A stretch of 43,881 nucleotides of DNA from Candidatus Avamphibacillus intestinigallinarum (GCA_018711205.1 DVIO01000151.1:1-43881), one strand, 5' to 3'. Counted from the first letter of the stretch, positions 9,618 to 18,156 are shown. Program-made: numbers and translations. The notes: generated from the letters alone by a model not told the origin.

Positions 9618-10946
9618 TTATTTACCAGCGACAATTTCGCCGTCTTCATAGACAACTTCGCCGCTTACGATTGTTGTTTTCACATTCCCTTTATATTCAT
9701 TACCTACATATGGTGAATGTTGGTGACGGTAAAGTAGATCGTCTTTTTCAAGTACGAAGCTCTCGTCTAAGTCAACAATTGTAATGTCGGCATCATAACC
9801 TTCTTTAATATCACCTTTATTTTCAATTTTGAAGATTTTTGCTGGGTTTGTTGCAGCAACTTGAACAATTTTCTCAAGTGGTACATTACGTTTGAAATGT
9901 CCCTCTGTTAATAAAATGTTCAATGTAGATTGTGCACCTGAAATACCGCCCCAACCTTCAAAGAAGTTATCTGTAATTGTTTTCATGTCTGCTGGAGCTG
10001 GTGAATGGTCAGAACCAACTGTATCAATTTCGCCAGCTTTTAGTGCTTCCCAAAGATCTTCTAGCTCATCTTGGTTACGAAGTGGTGGCATACATTTTGC
10101 AACGCCACCTTGTTCAGCTAAGTCATCTACAGTAAGCGCTAGGTAATGCGGGCATGTTTCCACTGTAATATCTACACCGCGGTCTTTTGCTTCTTGAATG
10201 ATGTTTACAACTTTACGGCTACTTGCATGCACGATATGCAGTTTACAGCCTGTAGCTTCTGCAAATGATAGCACGCGACGAACCGCTTCGATTTCTGAAA
10301 TAATCGGACGTGATTCAACGAAATCGTATGCAGATGTTTTGCCGGCTTCTAGTTTTTCTTTTGCAAGTTCTTCACAAATCACTGTACTCTCAGCATGAAC
10401 GGCAACTAATGAGCCAAGTGACGCGATTTTTTCCATCCCTTTAAATAATGTCGTGTCATCTGCATTGTGGAAGTCATCGATCCCACTTGGTGACATAAAT
10501 GCTTTAAAACCGATTGCCCCGTTTTCATGCAGTTCTTTAAGATTATCAAGGTTCTCTGGAACAAGTCCACCCCAGCAATATGCATGAACGACTGATTTAT
10601 CTTTTGCTAGGTTCTTTTTAATGTCGAGATTTTTCTTGTCGACGACAGGTGGTGTAGAGTTTAGTGGCATATCAAAGAATGCTGTTGCCCCACCTTTTGC
10701 AAGACTTTTACTACCTGTTTCAAGTCCTTCCCATTCTGCACGTCCTGGCTCGTTAAAGTGAACGTGTGCATCAATCATACCTGGGAAAACGTGTTTACCT
10801 TTGGCATCGATTACACGATCTGCTGAATCATCTAGATTCGGAGCGAATTTGGCAATTTTGCCATCTTTTACAGCGACATCTGCTTCAAGTGTTTGCTCAG
10901 ATGTTACAACTGTACCGTTTTTAATAATTAAATCATAAGTTGCCAT
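9618..10946 (-). CDS. allB: Allantoinase (cyclic amidohydrolase)
   Basis: Opens the hydantoin ring of allantoin to allantoate in purine catabolism. The 442 residues fit AllB/PucH. Metal ligands of the amidohydrolase superfamily are in order: DAHVHF (about 59-64), the carboxylated lysine in GFKAFMSPSG (about 147), the HAE and HAS histidines (about 184 and 240), and the aspartate in SDHSPAP (about 315). The FMSPSG and DHSPAP wording is that of allantoinase rather than dihydropyrimidinase or dihydroorotase. A 181-nt gap separates it from the permease gene upstream. No allantoate amidohydrolase or ureidoglycolate gene is nearby, so a hydantoinase role is not excluded. Confidence 0.88.
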   Translation of the reverse strand: MATYDLIIKNGTVVTSEQTLEADVAVKDGKIAKFAPNLDDSADRVIDAKGKHVFPGMIDAHVHFNEPGRAEWEGLETGSKSLAKGGATAFFDMPLNSTPPVVDKKNLDIKKNLAKDKSVVHAYCWGGLVPENLDNLKELHENGAIGFKAFMSPSGIDDFHNADDTTLFKGMEKIASLGSLVAVHAESTVICEELAKEKLEAGKTSAYDFVESRPIISEIEAVRRVLSFAEATGCKLHIVHASSRKVVNIIQEAKDRGVDITVETCPHYLALTVDDLAEQGGVAKCMPPLRNQDELEDLWEALKAGEIDTVGSDHSPAPADMKTITDNFFEGWGGISGAQSTLNILLTEGHFKRNVPLEKIVQVAATNPAKIFKIENKGDIKEGYDADITIVDLDESFVLEKDDLLYRHQHSPYVGNEYKGNVKTTIVSGEVVYEDGEIVAGK

Positions 10947-11056
10947 GTTGCGAACCCTCCAATATAATTTTTACGCTATGACGAATAGGCCAAATGATTT
11001 TTTTGGCATTACTCTTATTTATTTTCCCTTAAGACGAGAAATAAAATCCTATCTTT

Positions 11057-11085
11057 AATATAATCCTTCTTTTTTTCAGTGTCTA
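11057..11085 (-). promoter_or_regulatory. Candidate promoter for allB
   Basis: TAGACA (11080-11085) and TATATT (11057-11062), 17 bp apart on the minus strand, about 110 nt before the allB start. It suggests the enzyme can be expressed apart from the permease. Confidence 0.45.
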
Positions 11086-11127
11086 ATATTTACAATCAAA
11101 ATAGTGATCTTTTTGTAAATGTTTACA

Positions 11128-12522
11128 TTATTTCAGCTCATACTTCGTCCCTTTTTTGAAACTAGAATGCTTAAATCCAAATTTCGATAGTAGCAGATAC
11201 GCAAGACCCCCTACGAAGAATCCAATGATCCAAGCAAGGTCAACGTTAATAAACGCAAAGCCTGCTCCGACAAAGAGGGCAATCATCGCTGCTGGGTTGT
11301 AACCCGCAAACGGCCCTTTTTCTTCATAAAGATCTTTTAATTCAATCCGTTGTTTACGCATCACGTAATAATCTACTAAAAGAATCGCAACAATTGGACC
11401 TAAGAATGCTGAATAAATCAGAATGAACATATCCAAGCCTTTTGAGCTTTGCTCTTGAACGAGTAACCATGGGAATGCACCCATTGCTAGTAAACCTGTG
11501 ATGGTAACAGCCACTTTGTAATTCACTTTTGTCAGTAGTGAAATCACATAAGTTGGCGGAATGATATTGGCCACCATATTCGTTGCAATCGTCGCAATCA
11601 CAATAAAGACAGAGACACCAAGGGTTACATAAGAGTTATCAATGACAACAGCAAGTGCACTTGGTGGGTTGTTGATCCCTGTCACACTTGCCACCATCGC
11701 ACCAATCATCAACACAAAGCCATATGCGATGAAAATAGGTGAAAAGTACATCATGCCTCGTTTTGTATCACTAATCCCCGACTCTAATTCACGTGAATAG
11801 TCCGACGCATTTAAGAAGATGGCTGCATAATTTCCAAGGAAAATCATAATAAATCCAAAGAATGGCAGTCCCCAAGTGCCTTCAACATGAATCCATTTGT
11901 CAGCAATTTCACCACTATAAGAAGTCATCAATATCCAAAAGACGTAAACCAATGCAAGCATGATGACAACAGAAGCCAACGTCTCTACCCATTTAATCGC
12001 TTGGAAGCCAAACAATGAGAGTACAATTTGGACAGCTTGTAACGCGATAAAACAAACCACAACGTTATCAAATGAACCGCTCGTCAAAATCTTAATCACT
12101 TCGTTTAATGCTGTACCCCCAATCCAACTCTGGATTCCGTACCAAATAATCGCGGGAATCGCACGCATTAAAGAAGAAATCACGGTCCCTTTAAAACCAA
12201 AGGACATACGTAACTGGACAACATAGGGCACACCATCTCGGTAACCCATACGGTCGTTTAACGCAAAGATTGCCGAAATAATTAAGATCGCAATAAAGGC
12301 CGCTGCAATCGTCTGAAAAATATTCAGCGTTGCCACACCAGCTACAACAACACTAGCCCCTAGTGTCATATTCCCCATATTGACGCCATCGCCAACCCAC
12401 ATAAACATATAGGGCACTTTACCAACCGTCCGGTCATTCGGACCATTCGGTTTAAGCGACTTATCCTCATTAGCAATTGCTGCTGCATCTTTAATTTCTG
12501 CTTGATTTACACCTTCAGACAT
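11128..12522 (-). CDS. NCS1-family permease (allantoin/hydantoin/nucleobase)
   Basis: Nucleobase:cation symporter-1 transporter of 464 residues with about 12 hydrophobic segments. Family marks include GPNDRTVGKVPYMFMWVGDG at the N-terminus, the loop LRMSFGFKGTVISSLMRAIPA, WYGIQSWIGGTALN in TM3, and NASDYSRELESG in the mid loop. The C-terminal part has ILLVDYYVMRKQRIELKDLY, typical of these permeases. It is divergent in detail from B. subtilis PucI as I remember it, so I leave the symbol empty. The next gene on the same strand is allantoinase, which makes allantoin the best guess; cytosine or hydantoin are alternatives. Confidence 0.88.
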   Translation of the reverse strand: MSEGVNQAEIKDAAAIANEDKSLKPNGPNDRTVGKVPYMFMWVGDGVNMGNMTLGASVVVAGVATLNIFQTIAAAFIAILIISAIFALNDRMGYRDGVPYVVQLRMSFGFKGTVISSLMRAIPAIIWYGIQSWIGGTALNEVIKILTSGSFDNVVVCFIALQAVQIVLSLFGFQAIKWVETLASVVIMLALVYVFWILMTSYSGEIADKWIHVEGTWGLPFFGFIMIFLGNYAAIFLNASDYSRELESGISDTKRGMMYFSPIFIAYGFVLMIGAMVASVTGINNPPSALAVVIDNSYVTLGVSVFIVIATIATNMVANIIPPTYVISLLTKVNYKVAVTITGLLAMGAFPWLLVQEQSSKGLDMFILIYSAFLGPIVAILLVDYYVMRKQRIELKDLYEEKGPFAGYNPAAMIALFVGAGFAFINVDLAWIIGFFVGGLAYLLLSKFGFKHSSFKKGTKYELK

Positions 12523-12653
12523 TTTTATTCACTCCTCGTGTATGCTTTCATACTCTAGCGTTCAATGAAACAAAAAATGAATCCATGTGTAACAACAGGC
12601 GATTGAATTTAAAATGACCTCCTTTTTAATGTTCTGATTCTATCGATTACCTA

Positions 12654-12681
12654 ACTATAACTGTTGATTACCCCCTTTCAA
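12654..12681 (-). promoter_or_regulatory. Candidate promoter for the NCS1 permease gene
   Basis: TTGAAA (12676-12681) and TATAGT (12654-12659), 16 bp apart. The leader of about 125 nt carries an AGGAGG with no proper start codon after it and a GTATG/CATAC mini-hairpin just before the true ribosome-binding site. Confidence 0.5.
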
Positions 12682-12764
12682 ATAGAGACAAACCATATAC
12701 ACGTTATGCCAGAGATGACGTAGGTCGTATATCGGGTAGGCAGGATGAATGATTATAAATGCAC

Positions 12765-12803
12765 AAAAAAGCTGGGACATGGTGATACGCACCACGTCCC
12801 AGC
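12765..12803 (-). terminator. Intrinsic terminator after csfB
   Basis: A long stem: 12771-12784 with 12790-12803 (GCTGGGACATGGTG against CACCACGTCCCAGC, one mismatch), followed on the minus strand by TTTTTT. It isolates csfB from the permease gene. Confidence 0.9.
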
Positions 12804-12815
12804 TTTATATTGAAT

Positions 12816-13001
12816 TTAAGAATATAAGGTTTCTGTTCTGACACCTCGTAATCGTTTAACAAATTGCTGATAGATGTCTTGTTCTGGTTCTGCCTGAACG
12901 ATTTGTCTTTCACATTCCAAACAAATATACAGCTGATACAAGTAAAATCCGCTTTCCTTCTCCTCGTCACAAATTCCACAGCATGCTTTCGTTTGTATCA
13001 T
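12816..13001 (-). CDS. csfB: Anti-sigma-G/E factor Gin (CsfB)
   Basis: Sporulation zinc protein that in B. subtilis keeps sigma-G inactive early in the forespore and blocks sigma-E there. I chose the ATG at 13001 (61 residues) because GGGGG lies 8 nt upstream; the longer frame begins at GTG 13016. Two CxxC pairs (C8-C11 and C27-C30) flank EEKESGFYLYQLYI, matching the treble-clef of Gin. The C-terminal FVKRLRGVRTETLYS resembles the B. subtilis protein, which also ends LYS. It follows bofA as in B. subtilis but without an intervening rRNA operon. A sigma-F/G-like promoter lies upstream. Confidence 0.92.
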   Translation of the reverse strand: MIQTKACCGICDEEKESGFYLYQLYICLECERQIVQAEPEQDIYQQFVKRLRGVRTETLYS

Positions 13002-13070
13002 CGTCACAACCCCCACGTTTTTTTCACTTCGTATTCTAAGTATCTACCAAACTGTGAAAAAATATACACG

Positions 13071-13099
13071 ATGTTTTCAAATCTTTTGATAACCTATGC
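13071..13099 (-). promoter_or_regulatory. Candidate sigma-F/sigma-G promoter for csfB
   Basis: GCATA (13095-13099) and TGAAAACAT (13071-13079), 15 bp apart, match the forespore consensus GYATA-N15-GGHRARHTX at most positions. B. subtilis csfB is a sigma-F/G gene. The exact match was made by eye. Confidence 0.5.
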
Positions 13100-13145
13100 A
13101 AGCGCATCTCGTCTCGTGTACTGTGGGAGATTGATTTTTAAAAAA

Positions 13146-13194
13146 GACAGCAAAAAACGAACAGATTGTACATTTGCTGTCATCTGTTCGTTTT
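13146..13194 (-). terminator. Terminator after bofA with two interleaved stems
   Basis: On the minus strand, AAAACGAACAGAT pairs with ATCTGTTCGTTTT (13182-13194 with 13154-13166, 13 bp). GACAGCAAA pairs with TTTGCTGTC (13173-13181 with 13146-13154, 9 bp). TTTTTT follows the second stem. The arms run a-b-a'-b'. Confidence 0.8.
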
Positions 13195-13199
13195 GGAAT

Positions 13200-13460
13200 T
13201 TAGACAAATATTTGAATCGCTGCCAGTGCAGCAACTCCAAAGATTCCAAGAAACCCAGAAATGGCAGTCGTAAATAGATTAATGGGGATATTCAGTCCAA
13301 TGGAACCACCAAACACATTAAAGAAAAATAAAAACAATACACCGATTCCTAGCTTCGCCATCGTTTGTCCAACAAAACGCACAGGGCGAATCGGCGCGCC
13401 AACAAATAGCAACACAACAATAAAAACAAGCATCAGCGATATCACAACTGTAGAATTCAC
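13200..13460 (-). CDS. bofA: Pro-sigma-K processing inhibitor BofA
   Basis: Integral membrane protein of the outer forespore membrane that holds the SpoIVFB protease inactive until SpoIVB signals. The 86 residues are the usual length, with hydrophobic segments at about 4-22 and 35-50 and a hydrophobic C-terminal end (about 60-86). The family block NVFGGSIGLNIPINLFTTAISGFLG is present, including the conserved NxxxG-type loop needed for inhibition. It lies between yaaL and csfB. With csfB it shows the organism makes, or descends from makers of, endospores. Confidence 0.95.
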   Translation of the reverse strand: MNSTVVISLMLVFIVVLLFVGAPIRPVRFVGQTMAKLGIGVLFLFFFNVFGGSIGLNIPINLFTTAISGFLGIFGVAALAAIQIFV

Positions 13461-13545
13461 AGCAAAAAACGCCCTCCTTTTTACACTACTTCAAATATAT
13501 GCACGAAATCTTGTAAAAAGAACGATGCTTGTCTATACGACTGTG

Positions 13546-13764
13546 TTAACGTTCGTAGCGAACCGCACTAATGTTGCGATGTCTCGCCTCACGTAATAAA
13601 TATAAATATTTTTCACGTGCAAGCTTTTCATAGATTGAGCTAAAATCAGTTGGATCAATACTCTTAGCTGCAATAGATTGAATATGTTTCCAATCCCGTT
13701 CAATGACAAAGATTGAATTCAGCAACGCTTGATCAACGTCTTGTTTTTTTATTTTTCTAGCCAT
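13546..13764 (-). CDS. yaaL: YaaL family protein (DUF2508)
   Basis: A 72-residue conserved Firmicutes protein of unknown function, charged and predicted helical, with family features EKLAREKYLYLLREARHRN near the C-terminus. I placed the start at ATG 13764 (MARKIKKQDV) with GGTGG 5 nt upstream; the frame extends to a GTG at 13773. It sits between recR and bofA, as in B. subtilis. Confidence 0.88.
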   Translation of the reverse strand: MARKIKKQDVDQALLNSIFVIERDWKHIQSIAAKSIDPTDFSSIYEKLAREKYLYLLREARHRNISAVRYER

Positions 13765-13783
13765 TGTAACCACCCATTCTCTT

Positions 13784-14380
13784 TTACAATTCCCTTCTAC
13801 CCTCTAACGCCTTAGATAATGTCACTTCATCGGCATATTCTAAATCTCCACCGACAGGTAAGCCATGTGCAATCCGCGTAATGCGCACGCCAGCGGGTTT
13901 GACGAGCTTGGAAATATACATTGCAGTGGCTTCACCTTCAATATTAGGGTTCGTCGCCAATATTAATTCTTTGACATCCTCTTCCTTCAAACGGTGAATC
14001 AGCGATGGAACGTTAATATCTTCAGGACCAATGCCATCCATCGGTGAAATCGCGCCATTTAACACATGATATTTGCCTTGGAACTCTTTCATTTTCTCCA
14101 TTGCAATCACATCTTTTGGATCTTCCACGACACAGATTAACGAGCCATCTCGTGATGTATCCTGACAAATTTGGCACGGATCTGTATCTGTAATATGCCC
14201 ACAAATGCTACAATGCGTTAATTCACGCTTTGCATTCACAAGAGCTTGTGCAAATTCTAGCACGTCATCTTCTTTCATATTTAAAACGTAAAAGGCCAGG
14301 CGGGATGCCGTTTTCGGCCCGATACCTGGCAATTTCGTAAAACTATCAATCAGCTTAGAAATTGGTGCTGGATAATACAT
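13784..14380 (-). CDS. recR: Recombination mediator RecR
   Basis: Acts with RecF/RecO to load RecA at gaps. The 198 residues match. N-terminal helix-hairpin-helix [17 protein letters not shown] (about 17-33); C4 zinc finger [16 protein letters not shown] (about 57-72); Toprim domain from [14 protein letters not shown], with the acidic [10 protein letters not shown] motif; and the C-terminal Walker-B-like [16 protein letters not shown]. It follows ebfC by 12 nt. The dnaX-ebfC-recR trio is conserved across bacteria. Confidence 0.98.
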   Translation of the reverse strand: MYYPAPISKLIDSFTKLPGIGPKTASRLAFYVLNMKEDDVLEFAQALVNAKRELTHCSICGHITDTDPCQICQDTSRDGSLICVVEDPKDVIAMEKMKEFQGKYHVLNGAISPMDGIGPEDINVPSLIHRLKEEDVKELILATNPNIEGEATAMYISKLVKPAGVRITRIAHGLPVGGDLEYADEVTLSKALEGRREL

Positions 14381-14392
14381 CTCTTTTGCCTC

Positions 14393-14710
14393 CTAGAACA
14401 TGCCACCGCCGCCAGGCAATCCTTTCGTGAACTGTCCCATTGTTTCAGCTGTTTTCTCATCAATTTGGTTCAATACGTCATTTGTCGCCGCGATGATTAA
14501 ATCTTGTAGCATTTCGATATCATCAGGATCGACAACTTCTTCACTAATCGCAACATCTGTAATTTCTTTTTTACCATTTGCATGAACGGTTACCATGCCA
14601 CCGCCAGCTGCTGCTTCAAATGTCATCTCATGTAATTCTTCTTGAGCCTTCGCCATTTTCTTTTGCATCTTTTGCATTTGCTTCATCATATTACCCATAT
14701 TACCTTTCAT
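14393..14710 (-). CDS. ebfC: Nucleoid-associated protein EbfC/YaaK
   Basis: YbaB/EbfC family DNA-binding dimer of 105 residues. Methionine- and lysine-rich N-terminal helix ([20 protein letters not shown]), the central beta element [20 protein letters not shown], and a glycine-rich tail ending GGGGMF. The ATG at 14710 has AGGAGG 8 nt upstream. It lies between dnaX and recR; in other bacteria members coat or bend DNA, but the exact role here is unknown. Confidence 0.95.
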   Translation of the reverse strand: MKGNMGNMMKQMQKMQKKMAKAQEELHEMTFEAAAGGGMVTVHANGKKEITDVAISEEVVDPDDIEMLQDLIIAATNDVLNQIDEKTAETMGQFTKGLPGGGGMF

Positions 14711-14774
14711 CAAAAACGCCTCCTAAAAATTAGTATCATCAAATATATATGATTCAAAATGAATGCGCAATGGA

Positions 14775-16469
14775 TTATTCATCATGAATATCTAATAAAT
14801 CATCACCGACAAGCTTCCTCGCTTCTTCAATAAACGAATCGGGTTCGTCAGTCTCTTTTGATTCCTGTTGCCCTTGTTTTTCTACGTATTCATTACGCAA
14901 CTCTTGCCAAGCCGCCTCAGGTATTGGAATCATTTCTAGCTTCTTACCTGTAATCTGTTCTAAAATACTTTCGGCAAGCTCCTTATTATCTAAGAATAAG
15001 GAACAATGAATCTCATATTTAAACGCCACGACAAGTGCTGTACTTGAAGCCGCTGCCGGTTTCGAGTCAACAATCTTGGCATGTGCGGGGGCACTTGTAT
15101 TTTTTAATTGTGTTAAGAATGTTGCCCATTTCGTCGTCGTATCTTGTAATGCCGAACGTTCTGCCTCAGCTAGAACCGTTCTAATTTTTTCGTATGGAAT
15201 CTTGAACGTACTCTTCGCCGGACGTTGCGACGGCTGCCTTGTTTCGCGTCGTGGTGGCGCTGTGCGCTCTGGGTTATTCTTCAGCTGTCCGAGTTCTTTT
15301 TCTAAACGGGCCAATTTATCCGTCAATTGATGGATCACATTTGTATCAACGCCTGCCCCGTCTCCAGCGTGAGCTGTTTGCCCGCTCGTAAACTCAGCGA
15401 TTTGAAGCAACGCAATTTCAATGAACACCTTTGGACTATTCGTCCATTTCATCTCTTGCTGACAATGGTTCAATTCTAGAATCGCTCGCTGAATCCACTT
15501 CACATCTATCGTTTCACTTAGCTTAGAAAACGTCTCATTTACACGTGCACGTTCAAGCATATCTGCTAAGTCTGCACTGCTTTTATAAAGTAATATATCC
15601 CGTAAGAAATAAATCAAATCAAATACGAATCGTCCGGGATCCTTTCCACCTTCAAGCATTTCGTCTAAATGTGTTAAGGCTTGTTCACTGCTTCCATCAT
15701 ACAGGCTTTTTGTAATATTTTCTAATAAGTCTTGCCCAACACTTCCCGTAACAGCAAGCACATCGTCTAATGTCACATCGTCACTACTATACGAAATCGC
15801 CTGATCTAAAATACTTAACGCATCACGCATACCACCTTCAGCCGCTAGAGCGACTGTTTCAAGTGCTGCTTGATCAACTTGAACATGTTCACCTGTAATG
15901 ATTTCCTCCATCCGGTTTACAATCGCCTGGTTGGAAATCGGACGAAAATCAAAACGTTGACAGCGTGAAATAATCGTCAGAGGAATTTTATGTGGTTCAG
16001 TTGTAGCCAGTATAAACACAACATGCTTTGGAGGTTCTTCAAGCGTTTTTAGAAGTGCGTTAAAAGCATTCACTGAAATCATATGCACCTCATCAATGAT
16101 ATACACCTTATATGGTACAACACTTGATGCATATTTAACTTTATCGCGAATCTCACGAATGTCATCGACACTCGTATTCGAAGCAGCGTCAATTTCAATC
16201 ACGTCTGAAATGGATCCGTCTTGAATCCCGAGACAAGCCGCACATTCGTTACACGGCTCTTTCGCCGGTCCGTTTTCGCAGTTGATTGTTTTAGCAAAAA
16301 TCTTTGCAGCACTCGTTTTCCCAGTTCCACGAGGTCCTGAGAATAAATAGGCGTGCGTAAACTTCTCCTCAACAATGGCGTTTTGCAAGGTCCGTGTAAT
16401 ATGCTCTTGTCCGACTACATCATGAAACGTCTGGGGACGCCAAGTTCGGTATAGTGCTTGATAGCTCAT
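14775..16469 (-). CDS. dnaX: DNA polymerase III subunits tau/gamma
   Basis: Clamp-loader ATPase that also tethers polymerase to helicase. 564 residues, close to B. subtilis DnaX. AAA+ domain with Walker A GPRGTGKTSAAK (about 45-56), zinc module CENGPAKEPCNECAAC, Walker B IIDEVHMIS, and SRC motif ISRCQRF. The collar follows, then a Pro/Arg-rich linker (about 385-415) and the tau-specific C-terminal region ending in an acidic tail. I did not see an obvious slippery run that would demand a programmed frameshift to gamma. Starts with ATG 16469 behind AGGAGG. Confidence 0.98.
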   Translation of the reverse strand: MSYQALYRTWRPQTFHDVVGQEHITRTLQNAIVEEKFTHAYLFSGPRGTGKTSAAKIFAKTINCENGPAKEPCNECAACLGIQDGSISDVIEIDAASNTSVDDIREIRDKVKYASSVVPYKVYIIDEVHMISVNAFNALLKTLEEPPKHVVFILATTEPHKIPLTIISRCQRFDFRPISNQAIVNRMEEIITGEHVQVDQAALETVALAAEGGMRDALSILDQAISYSSDDVTLDDVLAVTGSVGQDLLENITKSLYDGSSEQALTHLDEMLEGGKDPGRFVFDLIYFLRDILLYKSSADLADMLERARVNETFSKLSETIDVKWIQRAILELNHCQQEMKWTNSPKVFIEIALLQIAEFTSGQTAHAGDGAGVDTNVIHQLTDKLARLEKELGQLKNNPERTAPPRRETRQPSQRPAKSTFKIPYEKIRTVLAEAERSALQDTTTKWATFLTQLKNTSAPAHAKIVDSKPAAASSTALVVAFKYEIHCSLFLDNKELAESILEQITGKKLEMIPIPEAAWQELRNEYVEKQGQQESKETDEPDSFIEEARKLVGDDLLDIHDE

Positions 16470-16498
16470 AACGTGCTTCCTCCTATTATATCTCTACA

Positions 16499-16504
16499 AT
16501 TATA
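16499..16504 (-). promoter_or_regulatory. Candidate -10 element for dnaX
   Basis: TATAAT with a TGA extended element on the minus strand, about 30 nt before the dnaX ATG. No good -35 is visible. Confidence 0.35.
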
Positions 16505-16606
16505 TCAAATTTATATAGGAAAGCCTACAAGTTTGAATCTTTCTTCAAGGTAATTTTAGCGAGCAAATCCGTCATATTTTTGTCGAAAATTTTCTACAAT
16601 TACCAT

Positions 16607-16635
16607 TTGCATTGCTTTTCGAAAACACGTATAAT
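16607..16635 (+). promoter_or_regulatory. Strong sigma-A promoter for the SRP RNA gene
   Basis: TTGCAT (16607-16612) and perfect TATAAT (16630-16635), 17 bp apart, placing the start about 7 nt before the first RNA helix. Confidence 0.75.
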
Positions 16636-16642
16636 AAACAAT

Positions 16643-16910
16643 ACCGCACTAAGTGGGGAGCTAGCGGCACCCTGTACTCGCAATCCGCTACAGCGAGACT
16701 GACCGCCGTCTTCGGCATGGCGGTTGCAAGGTCTGCCTTAAGGAATTGGTGTTGACATTTGAGTCCTGCGCAACAGAAACCTACGAACCCTGTCAGGTCC
16801 GGAAGGAAGCAGCAGTAAGTAGTCATTTCCGTGTGCCGCGGGGAAGCTCAGATTGAGCCATGAACTTAAGTAACGCTTGGGACTGCCATGACAATGACGG
16901 TGTGCGGCTT
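16643..16910 (+). ncRNA. ffs: Signal recognition particle RNA (scRNA, long Bacillus type)
   Basis: The S-domain signature GTCAGGTCCGGAAGGAAGCA lies at about 16793-16812 in the plus orientation, followed by the GTGTGCC strand of the symmetric loop. The ends pair: CCGCAC (16644-16649) with GTGCGG (16902-16907). About 268 nt is the long form with an Alu domain, as in B. subtilis scr (~270 nt). It binds Ffh and targets membrane and secreted proteins. Its own promoter lies upstream and a terminator downstream, both plus-strand. It lies between tadA and dnaX as in B. subtilis, but both neighbours are on the minus strand. Ends are approximate. Confidence 0.95.
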
Positions 16911-16925
16911 ACATAGCGCATATCC

Positions 16926-16961
16926 AGCATGTTCATTTATGACAAATGAGCATGCTTTTTT
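16926..16961 (+). terminator. Terminator of the SRP RNA gene
   Basis: A 13-bp stem (16926-16938 with 16944-16956, one G-T pair) followed by TTTTT on the plus strand. It confirms the SRP RNA orientation. Confidence 0.85.
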
Positions 16962-16967
16962 ATATGC

Positions 16968-17545
<578 letters not shown>

Positions 17546-17566
17546 TTATTTTTATGGGAGGCTCTC

Positions 17567-18103
17567 ATGTCTAATGCTTATGATCGTCATGCGTTAATTT
17601 TAATAGATCTTATCAATCCTTTTGATTTTAACGGAGGTACGGACTTATATCAGCATACGCTAGAAATTGTACCACATCTCAACCGTTTAAAAGATTTTGC
17701 CCGGACTCATGACATTCCGATTATTTATGTCAATGACCATTATGAGATTTGGCAATCCAGTCCCGAGCCGATTATTCAGTATTGTCAAAACGAACAAAGT
17801 GAGCAGATTATAAACGAACTTCGCCCACATGAAGACGATTATTTTCTCATTAAACCGTTTCATTCTGCTTTCCACCAGACGCCACTGCGAGCGCTCTTGG
17901 AGAGCTTACAAAAAACAACCTTAATCCTTGCTGGGATTGCAGGAGATATTTGTATTTTATTTACTGCCCAAGATGCATATATGTATGGCGATTATAAATT
18001 ATGGGTACCCAAAAATTGCCTCGCCTCAGAAACAAAAGAGGGCAATAATCATGCACTCGCCCTCCTTCATTCCGTCACAAAAGCGAGCATCACTCCGATT
18101 TGA
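17567..18103 (+). CDS. yaaI: Isochorismatase-family cysteine hydrolase (YaaI-like)
   Basis: Isochorismatase-like hydrolase of 178 residues. The nucleophile/acid/lysine triad is visible: D14 in LILIDLINPF, K96 in LIKPFHSAF, and C129 in GIAGDICILFTA. The ATG at 17567 follows GGGAGG. B. subtilis yaaI, of the same superfamily, sits beside tadA in the opposite direction, and the position here agrees. Substrates of relatives include nicotinamide, N-carbamoyl amines and isochorismate; none can be assigned. An N-carbamoyl-amide activity would suit purine or hydantoin breakdown, but that is speculation. Confidence 0.85.
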   Translation: MSNAYDRHALILIDLINPFDFNGGTDLYQHTLEIVPHLNRLKDFARTHDIPIIYVNDHYEIWQSSPEPIIQYCQNEQSEQIINELRPHEDDYFLIKPFHSAFHQTPLRALLESLQKTTLILAGIAGDICILFTAQDAYMYGDYKLWVPKNCLASETKEGNNHALALLHSVTKASITPI

Positions 18104-18124
18104 TGCTCATCCTCTCACATAGAA

Positions 18125-18156
18125 AAACCCGTGTGAAACAGCATTCACACGGGTTT
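18125..18156. terminator. Bidirectional terminator
   Basis: A perfect 13-bp stem (18125-18137 with 18144-18156, AAACCCGTGTGAA), shared by convergent genes. On the minus strand it runs into TTTTTCT. Confidence 0.85.

Noticed and set aside
11114-11127. TGTAAATGTTTACA as a CcpA cre site
   Set aside because: The palindrome lacks the central CG and abuts the end of the permease gene; too weak to annotate.
12661-12720. Possible purine riboswitch upstream of the NCS1 permease
   Set aside because: ATATGGTTTGTCTC looks a little like the guanine riboswitch core, but P1 pairing and the conserved loop-loop bases are missing, and the likely promoter lies downstream of it.
12704-12979. 91-residue open frame overlapping csfB
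   Set aside because: It runs over the csfB coding region and its terminator in another frame with no family resemblance.
13002-13016. Longer csfB start at GTG
   Set aside because: The ATG at 13001 has the correctly spaced GGGGG; the GTG lies within that site.
16572-16826. 84-residue open frame on the minus strand
   Set aside because: It is antisense to the SRP RNA gene.
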